From the NCBI GenBank assembly GCA_023396795.1, contig JAEWUY010000028.1, forward strand, positions 1 through 10,658: a stretch of 10,658 nt of DNA, written 5' to 3'. Positions 1 to 5,786 of this stretch are shown piece after piece; positions within the stretch are counted from its first letter, which is position 1; each line of letters opens with the position of its first letter. The position numbers and the translations under genes are program-made. Origin of the DNA: Bacillota bacterium (GTDB lineage Bacteria > Bacillota_I > Bacilli_A > RFN20 > CAG-826). The notes beneath the pieces are model-generated. The model made no database searches. It was not told the origin of the DNA and was given only the letters and a program-made list of their open reading frames with translations.

Positions 1-257
1 ACATGGGTATTTGGTAAACGATCGTGAGTTGCTTCCATCAAAGCTTGAATCGCCGCGATAGTAGTCGCGTTATCCTGACTCGTATTAATTAGATTATTAA
101 TACCAACATAATAAACAACTGCTTTAGAGGTATAAGGGATGACGAGACGTTCTAATAAGGATGACGTCCAGTCTTGAGCGGTCGTTCCACCGATGCCGTG
201 ATTGTAAGCGACAATCGGAGCTAAATCGGCTTCATAATTGAGCCAAAATTCAAGCAC
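1..257 (-). pseudogene. SGNH/GDSL-family hydrolase, 5'-truncated remnant (also cut by window edge)
   Basis: Eighty-five codons can be read on the minus strand. They match the middle of an SGNH/GDSL esterase-lipase domain. A block II-like NHGIGGTT lies at residues 20-26, followed by QDW. A block III-like YYVGINN lies at 49-55, where many relatives have G-x-N-D. The family's block I (GDS, with the nucleophile Ser) should sit just before the visible EFW at residues 3-5, but an in-frame TAG (258-260) lies directly before the first codon, GTG. No Shine-Dalgarno sequence precedes that GTG, and the upstream sequence is A/T-rich and noncoding in all frames I checked. A protein starting here would lack the catalytic serine, so I infer a decayed gene whose 5' end was lost. 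The 3' part lies outside the window. A short non-hydrolytic protein is less likely. Confidence 0.6.
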
Positions 258-259
258 CT

Positions 260-282
260 AAAAAGCGTCCGAAATGCTTTTT
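260..282. other. A/T-flanked stem-loop at the truncation boundary
   Basis: The arms AAAAAGCGT (260-268) and ATGCTTTTT (274-282) pair over 9 bp with one G.T wobble around the loop CCGAA. Outer A and T runs on both strands make it resemble a weak bidirectional terminator. It lies exactly where the SGNH remnant loses its reading frame and abuts the -35 box of the next gene. It may be a terminator left from lost sequence or a junction scar. Confidence 0.4.
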
Positions 283-308
283 GACACGCAATTATATATA
301 CTTAAATT
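281..308 (+). promoter_or_regulatory. Promoter candidate for the flavin reductase gene
   Basis: A perfect -35 TTGACA (281-286) is followed after 16 bp by TAAATT (303-308), a 4/6 match to the -10 consensus, in a very A/T-rich stretch. The strong ribosome binding site AGGAGGG (321-327) follows, 8 bp before the ATG at 336. The -35 is clear. The choice of -10 is uncertain because several TATA-like hexamers overlap here. Confidence 0.5.
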
Positions 309-335
309 AATTCTTAACTTAGGAGGGAATATATC

Positions 336-893
336 ATGAATACAATTAATGTCGCCGTCATTGTCGGCAGTTTAAGAAAAGAATCATTTTCAAAGAAAAT
401 AGCCTTAGCATTAAAGGATCTAAGCCCCAAAGAATTGCACTTAGAATTAATCGATATTAGTGCTCTGTCTTTTTATAACCAGGATCTTGAAGAACAAAAC
501 CAAGAACCCAGCGAATGGAAAAGCTTTCGTCAGGAACTAAAAAAATACGATGCTTTTTTGTTTGTTACCCCTGAATATAATCGCTCCTTTCCGGGTGTCT
601 TAAAAAACGCTTTAGATATCGGCTCTCGTCCATATGGACATAGTGTTTGGAATGGCAAACCTGGGGCGGTTGTCAGTGTTTCGCCTGGTTCGGTCGGAGG
701 CTTTGGCGCGAATCACCATCTACGGCAAGTTTTAACCTTTTTAAATGTTGCCACTATGCAGCAACCAGAAGCTTATATTAGTGCCGTTCATACTTTACTC
801 GACGAAAAAGGTGTAGTCAGCAATGCTGGAACGAAGAAATTTCTTAGTGATTTTGTCGCTTCTTTTCATAAGTGGATTAAGACAAACTCATAA
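336..893 (+). CDS. NADPH-dependent FMN reductase-family oxidoreductase
   Basis: A 185-residue cytosolic flavodoxin-fold protein of the NADPH-dependent FMN reductase family (relatives are ChrR/YieF-type quinone, chromate and azo-dye reductases). The N-terminal strand ends in GSLRKESFSK (11-20), the FMN phosphate-binding loop. TPEYNRSFPGVLKNALD (78-94) is the family signature that contacts the flavin and forms part of the dimer interface. SPGSVGGFGANHHLR (116-130) is the second flavin-side loop. Length is normal for the family. The ATG is fixed by AGGAGGG 8 bp upstream. The gene has its own promoter candidate and a terminator-like hairpin, so it is probably monocistronic. Family knowledge predicts NAD(P)H-dependent two-electron reduction of quinones or other electrophiles. 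The physiological substrate cannot be read from the sequence. Confidence 0.9.
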   Translation: MNTINVAVIVGSLRKESFSKKIALALKDLSPKELHLELIDISALSFYNQDLEEQNQEPSEWKSFRQELKKYDAFLFVTPEYNRSFPGVLKNALDIGSRPYGHSVWNGKPGAVVSVSPGSVGGFGANHHLRQVLTFLNVATMQQPEAYISAVHTLLDEKGVVSNAGTKKFLSDFVASFHKWIKTNS

Positions 894-894
894 G

Positions 895-914
895 TAATAA
901 AATTTATTTTATTA
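895..914. repeat. Perfect A/T inverted repeat after the flavin reductase gene
   Basis: TAATAAAA (895-902) and TTTTATTA (907-914) form an 8-bp perfect stem with a 4-nt loop, starting two bases after the stop codon. It is too A/T-rich to be a stable terminator and may act with the larger hairpin downstream or only reflect base composition. Confidence 0.4.
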
Positions 915-925
915 GTCGTTAATCT

Positions 926-976
926 AATCTTGTCATCAACAACTCGCCAATTAAAAAGGATGACAAGATTTTCTTT
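926..976 (+). terminator. Rho-independent-type terminator after the flavin reductase gene
   Basis: AATCTTGTCATC (926-937) and GATGACAAGATT (959-970) form a perfect 12-bp stem with a 21-nt loop, followed by TTCTTT. The long loop and interrupted T-run make it weaker than a textbook terminator, but the stem is unambiguous. Its right arm overlaps the -35 box proposed for the next gene. Confidence 0.6.
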
Positions 977-988
977 ATGTAATATGAT
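960..988 (+). promoter_or_regulatory. Promoter candidate for the DegV-family gene
   Basis: ATGACA (960-965, 5/6) and TATGAT (983-988, 5/6) are separated by exactly 17 bp. A start of transcription near 995 leaves a short leader containing AAGGAG (1008-1013). The -35 hexamer lies inside the right arm of the preceding terminator stem. Confidence 0.5.
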
Positions 989-1019
989 ATTCAAAACTTA
1001 TGTTATAAAGGAGATACAA

Positions 1020-1901
1020 ATGCAACAGTACATACTCGCAACCGACGCCTCATCCGACCTTACCCCGGAACTTGTTAAAAAACATAACATCGCTGTCATT
1101 CCGATGATTCTGGAATTAGAAGGCAAAAGCTATTCCCATCATCCAGACGCTAGAGAGTTAAAATTTAAAGACTTTTATGATCAATTACGCGATAAGAAAA
1201 CATCGCGGACTTCATTAGTTAATATTGGTGAATTCGTCACCTTTTTTACCGAACTCTTAAAAGAGGGTAAAGACATTCTTTATATTGCTTTATCTTCGGC
1301 CTTAAGTGGCACTTATCAATCAGCGGTCATGGCTATTGATATGCTGAAAGATGAATACCCTAATCAAAAAATAGTTGCGGTTGATACCTTAAGCGCTTCG
1401 CTAGGCGAAGGCTATTTGGTTTGGCGGGCAGCTTTACTAAAAGAAGAAGGTAAATCGCTTGATGAAGTCGCTAAGTGGCTTAACGACAACAAATTTAATC
1501 TTCGCCACTTATTTACTGTCGAAGAGTTAGGAACTTTAAGACGAGGCGGACGTCTCAGTGGTACGGCGGCTTTCTTTGGAACCTTACTTGGAGTTAAACC
1601 GATTCTTCATGTGACTTATGAAGGCAAACTCGCCGTCCTCCAAAAAGTCGTTGGCCGGAAAAAGTCTTTAATCGAGATGGTTGATGTTATGAAGAACCTC
1701 ATTGTTGATAGTGAAAATCAAGTTGTCTTTATCGCTCATGGCGATTGTCTTGAAGAAGCCCAAGAAGTGGGGGGACTAATTAACGCCAGCATGAAAGTTA
1801 AAGACATTGTTTACAGTTATATTGGACCTGTTATTGGTTCGCACTCTGGCCCTGGAACGATTGCCGTCTTCTTTATGGGCAGCAAACGCGAAAGCGAATA
1901 G
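1020..1901 (+). CDS. DegV-family fatty-acid-binding protein (FakB type)
   Basis: A 293-residue DegV/FakB family protein, the usual length. Known members bind one fatty acid and, in Gram-positive bacteria, present it to the kinase FakA, which makes acyl-phosphate for phospholipid synthesis. Visible family motifs are TDASSDLTPELV near the N-terminus (8-19), TSRTS (61-65, the TSxPS position with Thr for Pro), LSSALSGTYQSA (91-102), DTLSASLGEG (122-131), LGTLRRGGRLSG (170-181), LLGVKPIL (189-196) and IGPVIGSHSGPGT (268-280). There is no signal peptide or membrane segment. I chose ATG 1020 because AAGGAG ends 6 bp before it and the encoded start MQQYILATDASSD is canonical. An in-frame TTG at 930 would add 30 residues encoded by the preceding terminator. 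No fakA is present in the window, so the partner must be elsewhere. The acyl chain preference is not readable. Confidence 0.92.
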   Translation: MQQYILATDASSDLTPELVKKHNIAVIPMILELEGKSYSHHPDARELKFKDFYDQLRDKKTSRTSLVNIGEFVTFFTELLKEGKDILYIALSSALSGTYQSAVMAIDMLKDEYPNQKIVAVDTLSASLGEGYLVWRAALLKEEGKSLDEVAKWLNDNKFNLRHLFTVEELGTLRRGGRLSGTAAFFGTLLGVKPILHVTYEGKLAVLQKVVGRKKSLIEMVDVMKNLIVDSENQVVFIAHGDCLEEAQEVGGLINASMKVKDIVYSYIGPVIGSHSGPGTIAVFFMGSKRESE

Positions 1902-1935
1902 AGATTAAAATACTCGTTTATCTTAATACTTAATA

Positions 1936-1963
1936 TCGATTCTTTTGAATCGACTTTTCATCC
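1936..1963 (+). terminator. Terminator after the DegV-family gene
   Basis: TCGATTC (1936-1942) and GAATCGA (1947-1953) form a perfect 7-bp stem with a TTTT loop, followed by a T-rich tail with two T4 runs. It lies 35 bp after the stop codon and just before the gdhA promoter. Confidence 0.6.
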
Positions 1964-1971
1964 TTTTCACC

Positions 1972-1998
1972 TTGTAAAGTAAGCGCTTTCAGTATAAT
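1972..1998 (+). promoter_or_regulatory. Promoter candidate of the gdhA-DUF1015-serC-serA operon
   Basis: A perfect -10 TATAAT (1993-1998) lies 15 bp after TTGTAA (1972-1977, 4/6 match to the -35). The short spacer suggests a weak or activator-sensitive promoter. A start near 2005 gives a leader of about 95 nt before gdhA. No comparable promoter is evident inside the operon. Confidence 0.55.
1978..1991 (+). promoter_or_regulatory. cre-like CcpA operator in the gdhA promoter
   Basis: AGTAAGCGCTTTCA matches the catabolite-responsive element consensus TGWAANCGNTNWCA at 13 of 14 positions; only the first base differs. It fills the gap between the -35 and -10 boxes, where bound CcpA would be expected to block RNA polymerase. 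I infer carbon-catabolite repression of the operon. Confidence 0.65.
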
Positions 1999-2007
1999 AT
2001 ATTATGA

Positions 2008-2025
2008 GGTAATTTATTAATTACC
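2008..2025 (+). other. 5'-end hairpin of the gdhA leader
   Basis: GGTAATT (2008-2014) and AATTACC (2019-2025) form a perfect 7-bp stem with a TATT loop. It begins a few bases after the predicted transcription start, so it could be a DNA operator or a structure at the 5' end of the mRNA affecting stability. Confidence 0.45.
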
Positions 2026-2067
2026 GTCATTCAAAACACTAAATCGCGCGTCTTGGAAGGCAAATAG

Positions 2068-2091
2068 TCCTGCCATCATCGTGCCAGGAGG
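2068..2091 (+). promoter_or_regulatory. gdhA ribosome binding site with overlapping hairpin
   Basis: The Shine-Dalgarno AGGAGG (2086-2091) lies 9 bp before the GTG start. TCCTG (2068-2072) is complementary to CAGGA (2085-2089), and folding with a 12-nt loop would bury most of it. An alternative GGCA (2059-2062) to TGCC (2071-2074) pairing is mutually exclusive with it. Both stems are short, so translational control is only a possibility. Confidence 0.35.
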
Positions 2092-2100
2092 AACCCGAAA

Positions 2101-3447
2101 GTGTATCAAAGCAGTTTTCTCAACAATTTGTTTGCTGATGTCCAAAAGAAATATTCCTCAGAACCAGAGTTTATCTCGGCGGTCGAGGAATTTTTTGATT
2201 CCATGGATTTTTTAGTCGACAAAGATCCTAAAATTGAAAAGTACGCTATTTTAGAGCGTATTCTTATTCCAGAAAGAGTAATTTCCTTTCGCGTTGCTTG
2301 GGTTGACGATAAAGGCAAAGTGCGTGTCAACAAAGGCTGGCGTGTCCAATTCAATTCGGCGATTGGCCCTTACAAAGGTGGAACACGCTTTGATGCTTCC
2401 GTTAACTTATCAATTCTTAAGTTTTTGGCTTTTGAACAAACATTTAAAAATAGCCTAACCGGTTTACCAATGGGTGGCGGTAAGGGTGGAGCAGATTTTA
2501 CTCCTCGCGGTTGTTCGGACGAAGAAATTATGCGTTTTTGCCAAGCTTATGTTTCGGAATTATTCCGTCATATTGGTCCAGATACTGATGTTCCTGCTGG
2601 GGACTTTGGTGTTGGCGCTAGAGAAATCGGCTATATGTATGGCATGTATAAAAAATTATCTAACGACTTTGTCGGAACCTTTACCGGAAAAGGCATTTCT
2701 TATGGTGGTTCGCTTGGTCGTAAAGAAGCGACGGGCTATGGTCTGCTTTATTTTGTTTCTGAAATGCTCAAAGTATTTCGCAACGATACCCTAAAAGGTA
2801 AACGCGTGATTATTTCTGGTTCTGGTAAGGTCGGTAAACATGCTGCTGTTAAAGCGGCGGCCTTAGGAGCAAAAGTCGTTGCCATGTCAGATATCAATGG
2901 TTTTGTTTATGACGAAAAAGGCCTTGATATTAATCTTGTCGACACTTTGTCTGAAGAAAAAGGCGAATATTCCCTTGAATATATGAAACAATATCCAAAT
3001 GCAAAGTTTGTTAATGATCCCAGGAAGATGTGGGAAATGCCGTGCGACATCGCCTTACCTTGTGCTACTCAAAACGAAATTGATCTTGAAGACGTTAAAA
3101 AATTAAAAGCTGGTGGTTGCTATATGCTTGTCGAAGGCGCAAATATGCCGACGACTGTTCCGGCCATTCGTTTTTGTAATGAAAATGGCATTCTCTTTGC
3201 TCCTGGTAAAGCCAGCAACGCCGGTGGCGTCGCTGTTTCCGGACTAGAAATGAGCCAAAACGCCATGCACTTATCGTGGACTTATCAAGAGGTTGATCAA
3301 AAACTTGAATCAATTATGAAAGAAATCTTTAGAAAGTGTCATGAGACGGCAACTAAATACGGCAACCCGAAAAATCTTGCTCTCGGCGCGAATATTGCCG
3401 GCTTCCTTAAAGTTTATGATGCAATGTTAGCTGAAGGTGTCATTTAG
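2101..3447 (+). CDS. gdhA: Glutamate dehydrogenase, NADP-type
   Basis: A 448-residue hexameric-class glutamate dehydrogenase, which reductively aminates 2-oxoglutarate with ammonium to give glutamate. IGPYKGGTRF (88-97) contains substrate-binding K92. LPMGGGKGGADF (122-133) contains catalytic K128. PAGDFGVGAREIGYM (165-179) contains catalytic D168. The Rossmann loop is GSGKVG (240-245), where relatives often have GSGNVA, followed by VVAMSDING. The SD at 263-264 resembles NADP-dependent enzymes such as E. coli GdhA rather than the clostridial NAD enzyme. EGANMPTT and APGKASNAGGVAVSGLEMSQN complete the C-terminal family blocks. The start is GTG, set by AGGAGG 9 bp upstream. It is the first gene of the operon, and its glutamate product is the amino donor of SerC two genes later. 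Control by a cre site and leader hairpins is likely. Cofactor choice is inferred, not proven. Confidence 0.95.
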   Translation: MYQSSFLNNLFADVQKKYSSEPEFISAVEEFFDSMDFLVDKDPKIEKYAILERILIPERVISFRVAWVDDKGKVRVNKGWRVQFNSAIGPYKGGTRFDASVNLSILKFLAFEQTFKNSLTGLPMGGGKGGADFTPRGCSDEEIMRFCQAYVSELFRHIGPDTDVPAGDFGVGAREIGYMYGMYKKLSNDFVGTFTGKGISYGGSLGRKEATGYGLLYFVSEMLKVFRNDTLKGKRVIISGSGKVGKHAAVKAAALGAKVVAMSDINGFVYDEKGLDINLVDTLSEEKGEYSLEYMKQYPNAKFVNDPRKMWEMPCDIALPCATQNEIDLEDVKKLKAGGCYMLVEGANMPTTVPAIRFCNENGILFAPGKASNAGGVAVSGLEMSQNAMHLSWTYQEVDQKLESIMKEIFRKCHETATKYGNPKNLALGANIAGFLKVYDAMLAEGVI

Positions 3448-3449
3448 TA

Positions 3450-4670
3450 ATGAAAATCGTTAACCCAATTCGTCCTCCGTACATTCTTTTACCGAAAGCT
3501 GGCGTTGACCTGCGCCTTTTTGCTGTCATCGCTTGCGATCAGTTTACAAGTCAACCGGACTATTGGAATGAGTTAAAAGCGGAAATTGGGGCCTCTCCCT
3601 CAACCTTCCATATGATTTTCCCGGAAGCGTATTTGCCTCTTGTTAATGAGACAAAATATATCGCCTCAATCAATGAAACCATTAACAGTTATTTGCATCA
3701 CGACATATTACAAGATGTTGGTGCGTGCTTTATTCTTGTCGAACGGGAAACCCCACATACCAAGCGACGTCTCGGTTTAGTTATTTCCGTTGATCTTGAA
3801 GCCTACTCCTATGAAAAAGGAACGAAAGCTTTAATTCGGGCAACCGAAGCGACAATCGTCGAACGGATTCCGCCCCGCCTTAAAATTAGAGAAAATGCGC
3901 CTGTAGAATTAACGCACGTGCAATTTCTATTTGATGATCCTCGCAAAACAATAATCGAAAAACTATATCAAAACCGTGACAGTTTACCGCTACTTTATGA
4001 CTTCGATTTAAATCAAAATGGTGGACATTTGCGGGGATATAAGATTACTGACACCCAGCCGATTATCGATGCCTTTAGTCGACTAACCATTGAAAATGGC
4101 AATGGTTTAATGTTTGTTGTTGGGGATGGTAATCACTCATTAGCGACCGCTAAAGCTCACTGGGATCGGATCAAGATTTCGCTTTCTGAAAAAGAAAAAG
4201 ACACTCATCCCGCCCGCTTTGCTTTAGTAGAAGCCATCAACTTGTATGATGATGGTTTAGATTTTGAGCCTATTCATCGTGTTGCGTTTAATATCAAAGA
4301 AGATTTTGTTCCTGGCTTACGCCAAGTTGTTAGTGGAACTTTTGAAGCTCATGTTTATTGTAAGCCTAAAGGTCAAGCTTCTTTATTTGTTCCTGAGAAT
4401 GCCCCTTTGGCCTATCGTTTGATTCAAGACTATATTGATCAATATTTAAAAAACAATCCCGGTACTAGTGTTGATTATGTTCATGACATCGCTCACGCTC
4501 ACGAGGTTGCTAATCAGCATCCTGGGGCCGTCGCTATTGCCATGCCAGCTTTAACTAAAAAGGATTTGTTTGACTATATCGCTAAAGGCGATGTTTTGCC
4601 CCGAAAAACCTTTTCGATGGGCCACGCTATTGAGAAGCGTTACTATCTCGAATGTAAGAGAATAAAATAG
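3450..4670 (+). CDS. DUF1015 family protein, function unknown, in serine operon
   Basis: A 406-residue cytosolic protein of the uncharacterised DUF1015 family, recognisable from AVIACDQFTSQPDYW (25-39), the basic RATEATIVERIPPRLKIR block (130-147), VVGDGNHSLATAKAHW (223-238), EAINLYDDGLDFEPIHR (261-277), and a C-terminal LPRKTFSMGHAIEKRYYLE (383-401). There is no signal peptide or membrane helix. DGNHS followed by a helix rich in Ala and Lys resembles the DGxHR-type motif of the ParB/sulfiredoxin superfamily. That resemblance is my reading, not an established assignment. The ATG lies 2 bp after the gdhA stop with only a weak GAAGGTG upstream, so translation is probably coupled to gdhA. From memory, the family is a frequent neighbour of serA and serC. 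A role in phosphoserine or serine handling is plausible but unproven. Confidence 0.9.
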   Translation: MKIVNPIRPPYILLPKAGVDLRLFAVIACDQFTSQPDYWNELKAEIGASPSTFHMIFPEAYLPLVNETKYIASINETINSYLHHDILQDVGACFILVERETPHTKRRLGLVISVDLEAYSYEKGTKALIRATEATIVERIPPRLKIRENAPVELTHVQFLFDDPRKTIIEKLYQNRDSLPLLYDFDLNQNGGHLRGYKITDTQPIIDAFSRLTIENGNGLMFVVGDGNHSLATAKAHWDRIKISLSEKEKDTHPARFALVEAINLYDDGLDFEPIHRVAFNIKEDFVPGLRQVVSGTFEAHVYCKPKGQASLFVPENAPLAYRLIQDYIDQYLKNNPGTSVDYVHDIAHAHEVANQHPGAVAIAMPALTKKDLFDYIAKGDVLPRKTFSMGHAIEKRYYLECKRIK

Positions 4671-4689
4671 ATAACGGAAGGAGATAAAA

Positions 4690-5775
4690 ATGAAACGTAT
4701 CTACAACTTTTCTGCCGGACCAGCTGTTTTACCAGAGGATGTTTTGCGACAAGCCGCCGATGAGATGCTCGATTACAAAGGATCGGGAATGTCGGTGATG
4801 GAAATGTCCCATCGCTCAAAAAATTATCAAGCAATTATCGATGAAGCTGAGGCCGATTTACGAAAACTATTAGACATTCCAAGCAACTACAAAGTCCTCT
4901 TTGTTCAAGGAGGTGGAACAGTTCAATTTGCGATGGTTCCGATTAACTTATCAAAAAACAAAGTCTATGACTTTATTTTGACGGGACATTGGGCTAAAAA
5001 AGCCAAAAAAGAAGCTGAGATTTTTGGCAAAGTTAATGTTATTGCCACTTCTGAAGACAAAAACTTCTCATACATTCCTAGCCTTGATAAAGTCAAGGCC
5101 AGCCCCGAATCAGACTACGTTTATATGTGCGACAATAACACCATTTTTGGCACCAAGTTCAAGAAGTATCCGGAATTCCCAGGCAAAGTTTTAGTTAATG
5201 ATGCCTCGTCTTCCTTCCTTTCTGAACCAATGGATGTTACTAAGTTTGGTTTGATTTTTGCCGGAGCCCAAAAGAATGTTGGTCCTGCCGGTGTCGTCAT
5301 CGTTATCATTCGCGAAGATTTATTAGAAAATGAACCATTACCGTTAACTCCAACTCTTTTGAAATATAAAGTATTGGCCGATGCTGGTTCAATGTATAAT
5401 ACGCCACCAACTTATGGCATTTATGTTTGTGGTTTAGTTTTTAAATGGATTCTGAATCATGGCGGACTTGTGGCTATGAAAGAACGTAACGAAAAGAAAG
5501 CGGCCATTATTTATGATTTCTTAGATAACAGCAAGTTATTTAAAGGTACGGTCGAAAAAGATTCTCGCTCCTTAATGAATGTTTGTTTTAGAACTGATAG
5601 CGAAGAACTTAATGAAGCCTTCTTAGAAGGAGCTAAAAAAGCCGGATTCGCTAACCTTAAGGGTCACCGCTCGGTTGGAGGAATGAGAGCCTCAATCTAT
5701 AACGCTATGCCCATCGCCGGCGTTGAAGCATTAGTCAACTATATGCGTCAATTTGAAGCCGAGCATGTTAATTAG
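4690..5775 (+). CDS. serC: Phosphoserine aminotransferase
   Basis: A 361-residue class V, fold-type I PLP enzyme that transfers the amino group of glutamate to 3-phosphohydroxypyruvate, giving phosphoserine and 2-oxoglutarate. The signatures are NFSAGPAVLPEDVL (6-19), GSGMSVMEMSHRSKNY (31-46), FVQGGGTVQFAMVP (71-84), DASSSFLSEP (171-180) and GAQKNVGPAG (192-201), whose K195 is the Schiff-base lysine. The C-terminal GHRSVGGMRASIYNAMP block is also typical. Length is normal. AAGGAG (4678-4683) lies 6 bp before the ATG. It follows DUF1015 by 19 bp and precedes serA by 11 bp, so the phosphorylated serine pathway runs here in the order step 2, step 1. The third step, phosphoserine phosphatase, is not encoded nearby. 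SerC enzymes can also serve in pyridoxine synthesis. Confidence 0.97.
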   Translation: MKRIYNFSAGPAVLPEDVLRQAADEMLDYKGSGMSVMEMSHRSKNYQAIIDEAEADLRKLLDIPSNYKVLFVQGGGTVQFAMVPINLSKNKVYDFILTGHWAKKAKKEAEIFGKVNVIATSEDKNFSYIPSLDKVKASPESDYVYMCDNNTIFGTKFKKYPEFPGKVLVNDASSSFLSEPMDVTKFGLIFAGAQKNVGPAGVVIVIIREDLLENEPLPLTPTLLKYKVLADAGSMYNTPPTYGIYVCGLVFKWILNHGGLVAMKERNEKKAAIIYDFLDNSKLFKGTVEKDSRSLMNVCFRTDSEELNEAFLEGAKKAGFANLKGHRSVGGMRASIYNAMPIAGVEALVNYMRQFEAEHVN

Positions 5776-5786
5776 GTAATTTGGAA

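Noticed and set aside
930..1019. 30-residue N-terminal extension of the DegV protein from an in-frame TTG at 930
   Set aside because: The extension is encoded by the terminator and promoter region, has no ribosome binding site and no family similarity. ATG 1020 has AAGGAG at good spacing and a canonical N-terminus.
2106..2354. Minus-strand open frame inside gdhA (82 codons)
   Set aside because: Shadow of a strongly conserved gdhA coding region; no ribosome binding site or recognisable protein features.
2474..2794. Plus-strand open frame in another phase inside gdhA (106 codons)
   Set aside because: Lies wholly within gdhA over its catalytic motifs, and its translation resembles no family.
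3095..3313. Minus-strand open frame inside the 3' part of gdhA
   Set aside because: Antisense to conserved GDH motifs, with no start signal.
4643..4834. Minus-strand open frame across the DUF1015-serC junction
   Set aside because: Antisense to the serC start and signature motifs, with low-information translation.
5121..5309. Minus-strand open frame inside serC
   Set aside because: Antisense to the PLP-lysine region; no supporting signal.
5781..5786. TTG start for SerA two codons upstream
   Set aside because: The AGGT motif would be only a few bases away, and ATG 5787 gives the typical MKKVLCLNKI start.
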